Below are positions 34,324 to 49,500 of a stretch of DNA of 64,000 bases, one piece after another. This DNA comes from Owenia fusiformis (lineage: Eukaryota > Annelida > Polychaeta > Sabellida > Oweniidae), in contig CAIIXF020000012.1 of assembly GCA_903813345.2 (NCBI GenBank), positions 2,955,318 to 3,019,317 on the forward strand, given 5' to 3'. Position 1 is the stretch's first letter. Every line of letters starts with the position of its first letter. The translations under genes were made by a program, and so were the position numbers. A model generated the notes under the pieces. It saw only the letters and a program-made list of their open reading frames with translations. It ran no database searches and was not told the origin of the DNA.

Positions 34324-34799
34324 CACTCCCCTCCATAAGTTGGATATCACATGGGCGTAGCCAGGGGGGGGGGGGGTGCGATGGGTGCGATCGCACCCCC
34401 CCCATAACCTTTGAAAATATGACCATTGGATAGAGGTAGAAAAGAGCTTTAAAATGCTTTTTATTTGAAGCTTCTAGCTCAATTTTGAAGGAAGTTGCAT
34501 CAATTTTTGTAAAATTCAAAAGAAATCTTAATTTTTTGTGTTGCTTATGGCAAAATCGCACCCCCCCCTGACCGAAAACTGAAAAAATTTCGGCGATCGC
34601 ACCCCCCCCTGACTGAAAGCTGGCTACGCCCCTGTATCATATCAAAGCCTAACAATGGTTAGGTTGAATCTTCATTTTGCTCTACGATTCCAACAGTTCA
34701 GAAATTTATTCCTTTGATTTTTTAAATTGCTTTGAACATACGATCGTAAATAAGTGTTCCAGAAGGGGCTTCCGTTTGCCAAACTTATAGAGGGAATTG
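34324..34799. mobile_element. Mariner-like MITE copy containing a nested MITE
   Basis: It begins CACTCCCCTCCATAAGTTGG and ends CCAAACTTATAGAGGG-AATTG, flanked by TA at 34322-34323 and 34800-34801. The body is interrupted by the element at 34350-34634. It belongs to the same family as 16311-17186, with a diverged right end. Confidence 0.7.
34350..34634. mobile_element. MITE, CAGGGGCGTAGCCAG family, nested, with 5-bp TSD
   Basis: Ends CATGGGCGTAGCCAG and CTGGCTACGCCCCTG. TATCA is duplicated at 34345-34349 and 34635-34639. Internal poly-C tracts and the GGAAGTTGCATCAATTTTTG segment are shared with other copies. It inserted into the older mariner-like MITE. Confidence 0.85.
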
Positions 34800-36709
34800 T
34801 AGTTATATTTGCCTCCTTTATTAATTATTATTTCATATTCTATCACAGTTATTTAGGGATGGCCAGATCCTAGAGGTAAGCTGTCATTACCAAATTATCT
34901 GATTAACAATGCGTCGGATTATCTCATGGATAATCTTCCTAGATATTCTGTCAGTCCCAATATGAGTTGTTTAAATAGTTTAGCCTTGTTTGCTGCCGAA
35001 TTTTGAAATCAATAAAGATTAATTGGTAAATTGTACGGACACATGTAGAAACATGATAAGTTAGATAGATCTCTAGTACACACCACTTGGAGTTAATTTT
35101 ATTAATGACATACAAAATACAGTACAGGGAAAAATATTCCAAAACGTACTACTAGTAATCTTAATGTAATAACGCTTTATCCAAATTTTAGAGTACATTA
35201 ACTCAGTTCCTGGAAAGAGGATACCTAATCAAACATGGTGTTATACGACAAGATACGATATCTCCCAGTTATCATATTAGTATTTATTCGTTTATGATTG
35301 CCATATATTATGTGGTTTAATTTGTAAGCACCCTAAAATTCGAAATGATTTAAAAGTCAAGAGTGGATTTCGGTGCCCTTAATCGCAGGCGTACGCCAGT
35401 CGCCAAACAAGCCTGTCAAGTCTCTGTATTTACGAGCCATGCCACGAGAACTACTTGAGAGGGTAAACAAACTAAAAATATGTACTTTTTATAGTTCAGC
35501 ATATACTATAACAATACATAACAACATCGAGATGATAAAGCATGTGGATTGTACAGTACCTTAGCCATGAAACATCGACAGCGTTTTGAAATGTTACTTT
35601 CAATATTCAATCAATATTCAATCGGAGGATCAAATTGATTGCCGGCCATTGGCATGTAAGACTGACTTACCTGATATACCGCACTGTGATGAGCAGCTAA
35701 TTATACATGTTAAACATATCAGTTTAATTAGCTTCGTATAAAATTGGCGATCTACCTCGTTCGATAAATTAGATTAAGTCTTGGACTCGAGGTTCGATAG
35801 GGTGAAAGGGCAAGATTTCAACATCAGGGTTAATTTGAAGAAATAAGGCAATCTGAGTGCAAAGTTCCATCTTTGGGGAAAACAAGTGTCCAGACTGTGA
35901 CACGAGGCCAATATTCGAGGCGACACCTACAATTTCAAGGGAATCTGGAAACACGGTAAAAAATATCTCAGCGCATCGTGCTCGACCAGGAAAATTACAA
36001 AATAATTTATAGAAATCACGTGGCGATAAAACAATCAAAATTGATTGTAAAATTGAGGAAAAATGCATGATTATTCTAAAAATAATTGAGATTGTTATGT
36101 TCTGTTAACCCATATTTAAGATGTTAGCTCGGCAACGTGCAAATAGGAATGGACCCGACAAAGTCTGAAGGCGTAAGGCTCTGCAGTTAAAGACTCGCAA
36201 AATCACTTGTTTTGGCCTTTCCGCTTGTTAAATACCAATGTAATAAAATCAGGAATGTTAAGTTAACCGCATTGAATTAGAACAACTAGGAAAAAGTGAA
36301 ATTCTCTTTATTAAGTTTCCAGAAAGTATCAACTCGAGAATGATTGGCAGTTTACCTGTACTCGTAAGAATCCTTGATTAGCTAGGGAGAAATTTTGGCC
36401 TCTGAGTCATTAGAAAAAAGGCGATGTGAGCTCAGTTTGTTTTGGATACAAAGGTGAATAAACGCATATCAAAGCAAGACGTGTAAAATTGTTAAAGGTA
36501 TAAATGAATGTTTAACTTCATAAAAACAATAATATACATGTAGGATCTACTTCTGGAGACGTTTTGACACTAAGCCTCTATCTAAAGTGGGATAAAATAT
36601 AAAACTTACAAGTTAAGTTATCAGGACATGTTGTAACACATATATTTAATAACAAGTATGATGAATTGATAAAAGCATTGGAGGTTATTAAGTACAATAA
36701 GACAAGACG
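34800..36709. other. Upstream region of the Munc13-4-like gene
   Basis: No exon was recognised. It should contain the promoter and 5' UTR for the first alternative coding exon at 36710, but no TATA box or other decisive motif was seen. Confidence 0.4.
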
Positions 36710-37540
36710 ATGAATGCAATACACGCGTTTAACAATTCTATCGCATTAGCGGATACCAAAGCATCGGGCAGGGACGTGAAGCGTAGCCCATCGATCCCCG
36801 AGCGTGACCACGATGGGCACAGAGGATCTTACTCAGATACTGACGCTAGCCCATCAAGATATTCAGACTCCAATCTTTTGGGATATTTTAAAAGGAAACT
36901 TAGTAAATCAAAGAAATCAAAAAGGCCATCCATTGATTCGGCGTTGTCTTTTCATCTGGATACGTTATTTTGTGAAGAGAAATCGCCGGAACACGAACTT
37001 ATAAGAAGGAAATCATCGAGTGATAAAGTAACGGGTGATGGATTGAGGTCAAGGTCGAGTAAACATTCTCAAAGTTCAAGGTCATTTGATGGAGTTTTTG
37101 ACCGCTTTAAGCACAAGAAAAACTCAGCGGGAACGTTGAAACTTCCCCATGCACACACTGACAAATGCTTAGATCGGTATAGTACGCCATCTCCGACTCC
37201 GAGGCGTGGCCGAAGCGTTTCGGTCGGAATCGTTGACTTAGATAATCTAGCTGATTTCCATCGAAACATCGCTGGAATAGAACGCATAAAACCATGTAAT
37301 AATGGCGACCGAATCTCACCGGAAAATAACGATAATTGTCGGAGGAGTAGTTCTAATGGAAGCTCCGGTTCGTCCAAATCATTCCTCTATTCATCTGATG
37401 GTTTTGACGTTACGCCTGAATTGGATGAAGACGATGTCGGTGAAGAGGACGTGATATTTCCAATAAACGAAGAACAAAAGAATCCAAGTAATGCGTCTCT
37501 GAAGTCTATGAGCGGTCGGCTAGAGAGAACATTTTCAGAG
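36710..37540 (+). CDS. Alternative first coding exon A of the Munc13-4-like gene (277 aa)
   Basis: Starts ATG at 36710 and ends at a GTGAGT donor in phase 0. It is Ser/Arg/Lys-rich and predicted disordered, with basic clusters (FKRKLSKSKKSKR, RRKSSS) and possible phosphosites (RGRSVSV), then an acidic stretch (ELDEDDVGEEDVIF). It has no recognised domain. Its sustained open frame and Ser bias resemble exon B, suggesting a real, fast-evolving N-terminus. It could also be an exon of a longer transcript. Confidence 0.7.
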
Positions 37541-40500
37541 GTGAGTGGATTTCATTTTTTGCTTGTATCAATAATGGAATTAAACCGTAAACGACTTTAG
37601 ATAGTAGAATTGAGAGATAGAAACTGATTTTTCGAATAAATGTCGCAAAATGCCATCTTTATATGAAGATGGTAGATGTATGTGTATAAGTCCTATCGAG
37701 TCGTTATCGAGGTAATTCGTCAACAAGAATCCCGTCTAGTTTCATCAAACCATTATAATATTTCCATAAGGAAATATCCTGCTTTTGTCATTTCTGGATA
37801 TTTTAATGATCCAGGTTTAGTCCATTGGTGACCTATGACCTATCTTAGTAAATTTCATAATATTCAGATTTAATTGAATATAATTAGTGTGCATTAATTC
37901 TCAGATCGTGTCATTTTTTAGAAAATGGCGGCCATTTTAAGTTTTGACATTATAAGACGAGAACCAAAGTATTAATGCAATCATAAGTCTTATAGAATGG
38001 AATACTTAATATCTTAATTTGCAATTAAATAGCTAGCAGACCATGATTTCAAATTAGTTGTTTTTCTGGAAGGTTACTTTGTCGTTGCCACGAGCATCGC
38101 ATGTCGATTAATGATGTGCTTTTATGAATTGTCAATCCTAATGTCATATTCAATTACATCTCTCCGTATCTATAAAATTATCATTTATTATTGATATATT
38201 ATCATAATAATTTGTATTGAAACTATTGTCTGTTAATGATAATACTATATGGACTTGATTAATTATTTATTATTAGTCACTATTTATATTATATGATAAG
38301 GGTCGATCAAAATAAGAAATATGGTCTGGAATAGAGTACTACATTATTGTAACAAAAATACTAAAGAAAATTTTAGAAATGTATATCAACCTCGAAATAA
38401 GTGCTCCTTACCTTAATTTGTTTTTATCTAATGGTTTGTTATTACTTCTTTAAAAATAGAACAATTTTTCTATTTTTAGATTCTCAAGTTTTTCTGATTT
38501 TCACGGAACGATAAAAATCCGATAAAATGGGTATTCGGATATATAGGTTTCACTACATAAACGTCATTTTGATCCATCAATTTGCAATGTATTACATATG
38601 ACGGAAGGAATACTTTGGTTTAACAGTATGCCTACATTTACCTACCGACCCAGTTATTTATTACCAAGTACTTATTTCACACATGGCATTGAAATGGGTG
38701 TGCACGTTCTTTGTGCAATTCGGGCTCATCTCGGTCAATATTAACTAGAATCTCATTGCAATCGAAACATCATAAAGATAAGTCACGAAAGTGGTATCCC
38801 GTAACATTTTTGTGAAGTTCAGCATAGAGTGACGGCGACTTAGGTGTCCGTTTACTTGTTCACATTTTTTCTGGTCGAGAAAAGTTTTTTTTAAGTTGGC
38901 CCTCTTTTATGAATTGGTACAGTATAAGAATAGGTATAAAAGTCATAGATTTAGGATATTCCGGAGGCTCAGAGCTTATTTTGGTCACTATTTCGTTCAA
39001 GTGCGATACCTATAGTCATCGTCAACTGTCGCCACACTGGTGAATTTGAGGTGGATCTTATCTTTGAAGGTCATTTGCAAGGTACAAATGAAGTATCATA
39101 GTTTAAAGGCTACATTAGTTATGTTCTACCAAAGTTTTATTCCACACTTGATTTCCAACAATTTTGAACAATAGTTTTCATGAACATGTTCTGCTTTTGG
39201 GAATTTTCGATTGGTCGTATGCAGTCGTGTGGTTTCGTACGCCAAGTTGCTAACTAATACTAGTTTTGAGCTTTTTGTGGTTTATGAAATGTGTGCGATA
39301 GAATTTAACTTATTAACCGAGTGTTTGGTTTACAAGCCTCAATCAAAGTTTGTCAACAAAAGTTGAAGTACTTGGTTAGATTAATCTAGAAAATATTATA
39401 CAGATGTCGATATATTTCTACTAAATTTGCAATTTTTAAATTTGTAAAGATTCATGATCATATATACCAAATGTAAATTTTGTTTTAGAATGAAGGTTGT
39501 AAACCTTTATTGTATACATGTCCTTTCCGGACGGTATACCTTATACCAGAGATACCTTATAAACCTCCAGTTTTTCATCTTCAAAGTCAATATTGACCTT
39601 AGACCTGTAAATATTTCCGATAACTTGGACATTGTTGGTTAAAGATGGGTGTCTTTAAAGTACACACTATGACACATTAATGAACAACTTAATAATGTGG
39701 GAGATTCTAATAATTTTAATCAGATATAAGCAATAATCAAACCGCCAAGGTGCGCCCATCAAAGTAAGAGAAACTCGGCGATGATTGTACTGTATGTAAA
39801 TTGTAGATACAAACAAAAATAAAGCTGTATCTAAATCTAAACAAGCAGTAGAAGAAATCCATCAACTCATCAACACAAATTGGGGAAATAATTGCCAGGA
39901 AATGAATCAATTAAAATCTCTTTCATCACAAAAGTTGGCCCATAGACAAACAACTGTTTACAATTCATTTCAACTATGAGATTCTTCAACAGGGAACGAT
40001 AATACACAAAGCGAGGATAGCTATCAAGACAGTATCAAATAACCTAACAGAACCCCGGAACAGACCACGTTAATCCGGGCTCTCTGACCCAAACAGCCAG
40101 CAGGGTCAAACCATAACAGCAACCAGTGTACATCGATATATATTATATACAATACCACGTAGTCATTTTTAGAAGAAGCAATACTCCAGAACGAATCAAC
40201 AAAACAAATATGAAGTATAATTGGTAAAAGAATAGCTTTTAAGGATACAACCAGAATAGTCAACAACACTTATAGCCATTTTTGGATACGGATGAAACAA
40301 TGAATTAGGAACGAATGAATTATATAAAACTTAAGGGATTTGATGAAGAAATCGCACAGATTCGATATTACAGCAATACAAACACACACAGTCAGATGAC
40401 ATTTTACATCGAAGTATAAACTTACCGAGACCAATTAACACCAACAGAGGCATATTGAGGCTAACTGAGATACTAATGAACAGCAGATCTAGAAGATCAC

Positions 40501-43500
40501 GTTGACATGGATTAAGAATTGAGAGGGCAAAACGCAAAAGTTTAGTCGTACGTGTTTGAATGTTTTTGCGAAGTTTTAAACTTTGACAAAGTACAAAGTA
40601 CCAATGTGTGTTTACTTCGTGTTCGTTAATAGATCTTGATGAAAATCGTAATGGAAATCAGTTTCATGTTATGTTGTAGCAATACAGCATCGCCATGAAG
40701 TAAATCCGTCAGTTTTTGGACAGTTATTGAAGTGCCAGCGAGTTCAGAGTTAGTAGGGCAATGTACAGTTCAAGAAGCGCCTCAGGAAATTTATGAAGTA
40801 AAATAACGCAGCACTCTCAGTACAAAGAACTGTTTAATAGGCTCTGTACAGAGCCAGTTAGATGACCTTGGAGAAGTCTGCAGTAGCATTTGGAACAGAA
40901 CCACTGCAATTTAAACTGAACTAGGAAAAGTACTTCATATTTACCATCCAATTACCGTCCAATCAAATGCAACTATTAGCAGGATATTAGCTACTTTACA
41001 TTCATTGGGAGACGAACGCTCAAAATATGAGGAATTTACGATGGTTGTCATGGTGACACTGCAACGGAAGTTACCGTAACCAGTAGTCAGAACCAGGAAA
41101 TATTTGGAATTTATCTCATATAACATCGTAGGAGTTTTAATTGACAGTATAATGAATTTGTGATTAAACCACAAGATAACTGCATGGGGTTCAGTTTAAT
41201 CGTTTCCGGTCAAGTGTCTGACGTCAAGGTGGAGTTTGGGTATTTATCGCTTAGTTACCGTGGTTACCAATGGAAGGTTAATAACAAACGACACTGATGT
41301 GGATTAAAATAGACGTTGTATTTAAGAAGATAATTTATGTACTGCTCTGTTGGTTGAATCTGTGGTGGATTATTGGTACTGTTACTATAGTAACGAAGTA
41401 GACAATTGATACGCGTTGCCCTCGAAGTTTGCACTGTGAGACAAAATTATATTTTCGACTTTCTATCGATTTTGATAAGTGTTTTTGACATTGATAGCTG
41501 CCAAAGACTGATAAATCTTGGAACCTCAAAAACCATAAAACATATGTGGACATTCTATGTTTTAAAATTTAGAATTTGTTGTAGACAAATGGGAAGTACA
41601 TTTATCTTAAGGTTAACGTGACCTTGACCTCAAATATTTGGTTGTTATGGAACTTATGACACTGCAGATACTTTAACAAGAGGATTAACGTAAATCTGAC
41701 AGCTCTGATTATAGCTTATAAAACTTGAGGAATTTCGACCTTCAAAGGAAATCGGTTTAGGTACATTATCCATAAATCCAGTTTTAATGAGCCAAAAATT
41801 AATCCATATTGATTATGAATGATACCTAAACAAAGACGGAATAATTTGGACATTATCTCAGAAGATAAATGATATACAAATCCAGACGCTTTCGCTTCTA
41901 TGAAACATTTTGATCTCGTTTGTATGTCGACATTTTTAGGATATTTTAATGTCAAAATAGAAAATGTCAAAGGAATTTGAGAACTCTGCTGCTGTTTTGT
42001 ACGTGGATGACGTTCCACCACATCGTAACAATACAAGTTTGGAAAGAGTTAGGGGAAAGAGCACAGGATTCTCCACAGAACAAGTCCAATATGAGGACAA
42101 TGCGGCTAGCGAATCATTCGAAGCACCCAGCTATAGTTCATCTTCAGAGTCGGCGTCATCTTCGCCTGAATCAAGTTTCGCATTATTTGGTGCACATGGT
42201 ACAAATATACCAACTGAGAGAGGAATAGGAATAAATGGCAAAAATCAAAGTGTATCACCCGGAAAAATGTTAACTGTGAAAAGTGCTTCACTCGGAAGGA
42301 ACGTCCATTTAGGCAGTAGTTTGCCCCTAGAGCAAGATGAGGCTTTCAGTAACATTGATCATTTCTGTGAGACACCAAGGACAAAATGTTGTGGGACATT
42401 TATGTTGGGCAAAAGCGCATCATTGGGGAAAAATAACCCATACGAACAGAGATCTAAAAACAAAGAACTCGCACGAACGAATAGCAATGGTGAATTATCT
42501 TATGGTTTATCTCCACCACGTTTATCCCACGAGCGAATCTCACCAAGTACTTGCTCGGCGTCCATCGACTTAGCTCTCTTGAAGAGGTCCGGCAGTGCCC
42601 CAAGTAGACCAAGTCGGTCCTCAAGGGCAATGCCTATTAGGTCTAAAAGTTCAGTCAGTGGCTCACGATCAGCGAATAGTTCCCCACGAATGAAGCAACG
42701 CCGGGTTGGGGTCGTGTATGACAATACGTCAGGAATTTTCAATCGCTACAGTTTACAGGTAAATACCACATCTTAATTCGTAGTGCTTTTCCAACTCCCT
42801 CTTCAGAGGGCCAATCATAATCTTGTAACTACGTCTATTAATATTTTACTGTTGGCTTATCACAGTTTCCTGTAAAACACTATAAATAATCGGAATACTC
42901 GCTCTTATATTTACGGCAATGGTACTTGACTCATTGGTTAACTCTATAAAATAAATGCATTTTAGACAATTTATGAGATTTTTGCTCCAATATCCCTCCC
43001 TTAGCAGGGGTTTGTCATTTCCCCTTGGCACTATTGCATACATATTTGTTTGTTAATTAGAGAACTTTAAATGTGTAGTTGATGTAGTTAATTTGTAGTT
43101 AATGTAGTTAAATAATTGACCGTGTAAACATAACATATAATATTTTACATATAAATGAATCGGTACACTATGTCTCGCATTTTAGAAATATTTCATAACG
43201 TATTCCTGGACCTCAAACCATGTAGATAAGACTAAAAATAGTCAGAGGATTAAATAATCAAAAAGCTTTCAGGGTATGTTTGTCTGAGGTACTAGCCTGA
43301 GTTTGTTGTGGTAAGCCATAGGTGAAGACCCTTGAAGTGCTGCTGCTAAGAATAGAACTTTCCACATTCCATTTATAATTACCCGATGAATGTATCTTTC
43401 ATCCGCAAATGGCTTCATTCCAATCATTGTTGAAGATGCGCAAAAAATGATGACGTATAACACACTTTCGCAATTACAAATCGATATGAAATTTATATCA

Positions 43501-46500
43501 TGATTTGCAATTCAAATTCTCTTTGTGTGGCCACCCAAAACTGTTCATTTTGAAACCAAAAGGGTGAATAATTGCTATGTTGAAGAACAGGTCGTAAAAT
43601 ATGGTGTTCTTATATCGTGACTTTCAGAAAAACGAAATCAACGTAGATGCATATGTATGAAGATTCACAAGTGAAAAATTCAAATAAAAAAAGCATATGA
43701 TGAATGAAACCGTAATGAATTCGAATTAAAGTATAAATACTCAACTTCTGTCACAAGTTGACATCAAGACACCATTTCTTTTGTTAAAACAAAACGATTC
43801 ACGGGCTGGAAATCATTGCTAATAAAGATCGTCGAGACAAGCTAAACTGTACAAGCACTTTATCACCTTTGCTCCGTAAACTTCAAATATTGAAGAGTAT
43901 TCACCTGAAAAACATTTGCACACCTGTAGATTTACAAATGATGACATTTCACCTGCTTTGGGCACTCAATTGTCAAAACAATCAGACTTTGTGTAATTTG
44001 TATTACTTCTTAGTGCAATGAGCTTTTTAAGGGCTGTTGCAAGTCTGTTCATGATGTTCTCAAATGCATAGTTTAAAACGCAAAGGTATTAAAGTGATAA
44101 TTGTTAAGGCCTATTTTCAGATGTACATGTATATCAATTTATGTGAAGTAAACAAACCAGCATTTTCGGATACTATCCAGAAGCTCATTCGAATCCACTC
44201 ATTAGAATCGTCACTTTTTTTTTATCCTTATATGAAATCCATAAACACATTTAGTATCAGTTATGATTGACAGTTGCAAAGATATACAATGATGCGGAAT
44301 GCAATAAAATTGTATGACGCCCAATAAATGTCAAATTATATAAACCCCTCAAAGATCCTGAGAGAATAACAAAGGTCATTAAAGCCGCAAGAAGGCAATT
44401 GTACTCCATAAAGGTCCTCAAAGTTCCACAAGAGCACAACGAGCCCGCCCGAAAGGCCCTTAGAGCCATACAGACGTTGGATATGTTTTAAATTGCTGAC
44501 TTAATAATGCATCCTAAAAAGAATGCAACTAAGCAACGGAGATGAACTTGGCAACCAATCGTCGTCTAGTCTTCTATCAAAACAATAATAGGTACTGCCT
44601 AGCGATGCTATAGTACCATGTTTAAGACATGTTTGTGTACAAACACTCCCACTACAAGGTTATCATCAAGGAACTACAACTTAAAGGAAGCAGCGTCCCT
44701 GATCGTGCTATATCCATTAAAATTCAATTGTAATCTAATCTTGAATTATTTCTGAACCCTCAATTCAAACATTTTGAAGAATTCTCTCAGTTTGGTATGT
44801 AGACGTAGGAATTTTTAGTGGCATGATGACGTCATTATGCCTGTCTAAGTGAGTTATTATCAATTGTTTATATTGATATATGTTTTGAATACTTTATATG
44901 TTACTACTCATTGGATATCATAATTAATTATATCACTGACGACCCCCTTATAATCACGAATTTTAAGGTTAAATAACAAATATAACTTGGAGGTACAATC
45001 GATCATTTAATTGCTGAAGTTGTCGCTATGATGTCCAAAAGTAGGAAAATCCCAAAAAAGGTAAATAAAGCTGTATGATATTTAAAGAAAGTACTAATCA
45101 TTTGAAATTGAAATACATAATAATAAATTGACGGGTTTATCCTGGGAATTTTATGTTTTTTTTCAATATTGATCTTAAATATCAGGTATAATTTTACAAT
45201 TTTGAAAGTTGATCAGTCTTATTTTTTGCTCTGCAGTACTTAGTTTGTTTTACTTATTCATATCGTGAATATGTGATTCTTTCGTAATTGCTCTACGTGT
45301 TCAGGAAACTAGGCATTTGCATTTTTATAAGTCATACAGAGTCATCTAGAGACACCTGTCAATCGATCAATTAGTAATAGTGTGTGCTGCCATCTATACA
45401 CTGTGTTAGAAAATGTAACAGGTAAAGAAGGATACAACAATGAAAACTATGCAAATAAAAATAGCTCTGTAACTGGGAAATTTAATTGATGAGTTTTCGT
45501 GTGATATGTGATATGTCCACTATAAAGAAATGCACAGGAACTTGTCACAATCCAAAGTTTAAACACTTTGACGTCATCGATTTTCAAAAAAGGTTGTACG
45601 TGTACTTTTAAAATCATACCAACAGGAGATTCCATATGGTACACCTGGAAATACTCAACTTCCGAAAGTACAAGGTATGGTTAAACATTCTTAGTTAGGC
45701 TAATTATACACATATATCAAAACATAATTTACGCACTGATATTGAACCTACACCACCCTTGTTAACATTACAATTTCCTCATGATATATGCCTTAGCATT
45801 TTGCGAAAGAATATATGTATAGCAAAAAGAAGTAATCTCGAGAGTTAAACTTCCGGTTGTAAAGCATTGAAAGATATATACATGTATATTGTTATGTCAG
45901 ATACAATAATTTCGTTAGAAATTGTACTTCATCTTTAGTGCAAACGTAGAGAAAGGGCAGATATGCTTAATAGCACAGTTTCTACAGTATTTTAGCCTAC
46001 TTCACCCATTTAAAAATGTCCATGGTCTTTCATAAAAAGTCAATTATTTACAATTTTTGAAGATCAAATATAAATCAAATAAATATAACGTTGATTGATC
46101 ACACGCTTTATATAGCCATGGAAACATTACTGTATATTTAATTTCCCTTCACGAGGATGATATAGTCATAAAACATTAAAATTGATTTTACATCGGGATT
46201 GTGTCGGGAAAATGAGATCCTCTTTCCATATTTGAAATTGAATGAAACAAGCCTGACCATCTCAGCTTTAAAAGCTTAGACATATTGCACTTATCTACTG
46301 AGTGGGTTAGGCGTAGGTGGCGTGCCCCTTAATAAGTACTTTTCAAGGATGAAATAATGTAACGTACATATGAGAATCAAAAGTGATACCCGACGGGGTA
46401 ATTTTATCGAATCATGACGTCACGATAAGCTCTACAAATTTGAACCAATGAGAAAAGAGGCTCGAACACCTCATGTATAAGATACAAAACCGCAGAAACA

Positions 46501-49500
46501 TATAACCGTCATGCATCAAAGAGATTTCAATAACTGTATAGAAAAATTATATATTGGCTACATATAAGTCTTTAACAAAACCATATTGTAGGAAATGTGT
46601 ATACTCTAATATCCATGGTACTATATCCCCAAAATATATGAGAAAGTCTCGATACTGTCATAGAAGCAAGTATAAAGTGCTGTATGGATACCATTATAAT
46701 GATGCTTTTACAACTGAATACTGACGATCAACTTTCCCTGACTTCATTGACCCAATACATGCCTGTCACCCTTGTAGTGTAGTTCAAAAACAGAATGATT
46801 TTTCCACAGATGGTCCCGATTGTGTCTGATATCATGTCATACCCGTTTACATATTCACACTTTCCATCATAGGTTCAGGATAATCCTGCCTGATAGTCAA
46901 ATAGTGTATTGCAAAGCGAATGTCTAGGTTTATTTTAAAGTTTAAGTTCATCAGTAAGATAAGTTTGATATGTTTGATTGGTTGACTAATTTGTGTATAT
47001 ACAGGCCAGCTACAAAACATATTTCTTTTTTAAGACAAATTGTTTTGGTCAAGCCTTAGATAACTACTGATTACCATTCACTGCCGCCCCCGCCCTCCTA
47101 CTGGAACCTAGTGGCTTTTAAATGCACCCGAGGACATAAAGTGTGCCTCGTAATTTATACTCCAGGATTTTGGAAAGGCATGGACCAGATTCTTAACAGT
47201 TTTATTTATGTGTATATATCATTTACTCTTTGATGAACGATACGACGCAAGGTAGATCATCTCCCAAGGTTTGTGGTGCCGTGACTTACCACTCTAAAAA
47301 TGTATTTCGAATCTTGCAAGTTTCACTCTCTCCAATTGATCCGTACAATTTATATGAATTTCACTCTTTCTTTTAGTTTTACCAACGCTTTGTGCATCCA
47401 ATGCTGTATTACTTAATACTTTATCAAAGCCTCTTGATTGCACTTTCTACGTATAACAAACGTAAACGTACACGATATACGCAGGTTTGGCAAATGAGAT
47501 CCGCCGTAGATCCGCCTTAGAGCATTTGCCTTCTGACTTGCAACTATCAGATTTGGGCTAATGAGTACTCGTGAGATCATGACTTTGCTGGGGGTCAAGG
47601 AAAATATGTTACTCCTGAAGTTTGGCACATAGACAGATCCTGATGAATCATACCCCTCGACTGGTCGTTTATGGCCCTTTAAAACCTCTTGAATACCAGC
47701 TCATTTTTCTTTTTTGCTTGCCTTTGCACAGTCTCTGGTGTTCATTTTGCAAATATAAGTGAACAAAATTACACATATATTTAAATGCATATTTTGTATA
47801 GATCTATCAAGATGTTATAATGTTAAAGCCATTTTAGTAAGAAATTATATTCTTTGATTTATAACACTCTTTGTATTTAAGGTATTAAAAGTGTAGAAAA
47901 TTACATTAAATTAATCTGAAGCAAAAGTAGCCTAAAAATAGATAATTTGTAATAATTTCGTAATACATTCGAGGAAAGGAATCCATAATCTAGAAATTGT
48001 GCTAAAGATCATAATATATTGCGCAATATACGTAACTAAAAGTTGATTTCTAATTTCTTAGTTTATTCAATTTAATTCATGTTATTCTAAATCAAACATC
48101 AGACCCTTCTTATTTCTTACTTAGGAAAATTTAAATCTAAGATATATGAGCAATAATGCAGTAGCAAACTACATGCTTCACACCCTTGTTTGATACCTTT
48201 CAAGTATTATTTTTAAGTGTTTAAAATTTGTTTATATAAAGATCCATTTAAAACCGTTAAACTAAAAAACACCATGATTTTTTACAATTCATTGCAATAA
48301 AAATGCTCACAGTAATATTAAGTGAACAAAATTCTATATTTGAAGATCTATACGATCAATATTTTTTTGTTAATTAAAGGCGTGTCATAGGAAAATACAT
48401 ACATCCGTTTTATTTGAAAGGGAGAAAAATTATGCATTAAACATTAGTATTTTACCTTTATTAACTTCCTCAAAACGTGAATTGGTTCAAGAGGTAGTCT
48501 GAGGAGCATTATTCAATGTTAAGTCTACGTTTGAATCTAGAATCTAGCACGTAAGCCCTCCCAAGGGATACCACGTTTGGAAAAAGATGCGAAACTATAT
48601 TTCCAGGATACGAAACTAAATTTCCAGGATGACTAAATATTCAAATTTTCTAAAGCTGAAAACCAATGAATTTTGATTGAATTCGCATTAAAAGCTTCGG
48701 GCTTTTTTCCTCAATTCTTGTTAATCCTATTTCTTTTTCTTCTTGATTTGTTTGCATTTTTACTGTGACACTGTGGTTACATTCCAATCCTTGCATTACA
48801 AGTTAAGACCCTAGTCCATATTAGCATGGGGACCATATTAGAGAATTTGACTAAAAACAACCTATATTGTACTTAGATGATGTATTATGATTTTAAATAA
48901 GAACATGTTGATTATTTTCTTATGGTGTCTATCTTTCAAGTATAAGTAAGTTTATTTAGGCCAGAATTAAAGTACCTCAAACAATGCCATTCATAATGTA
49001 GACAAGGGACTGATCATAGTACTATACGCGTATGTACACGCGTTCAAAAACAAACTTGATCTACATTTTTTGAACAAGTAACCACTTACCTGTTAAACAT
49101 TAACTTTAACAAAAATGACATCATGGATAAATATATTAAAGATTGCAGCATATTTGAAATTTCCCCATTGATCGATCGTATTTAACCTTTTATTGATCAT
49201 AAGCAACTTCCGCATTGTGTCAATCAGCAATCAAATAGGAATATAACCAGATGAGCATGTAAGGTTAATGGTATATTTTGGCAGATGGGAGTATAAAACT
49301 TGAATGTAGAAAGTGTCTGCTAATATTCTGTTAAGATTCATCGCTAGCTAACAGATAGAGAAACGTTAAAGTACATCAAGGCTTATCACTCAAGATCAAT
49401 TTCAAGTACAGAGTGGGATATAAGATAACATATAAGATAGTCTAGACGTTAAGTATTATCTTAAGATATACAGAATTACAATTGGAAAACATTTATCAAG

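Noticed and set aside
34053-34433. 126-codon ORF on the plus strand
   Set aside because: It runs into two nested MITEs, has no splice or domain support and looks like chance opening.
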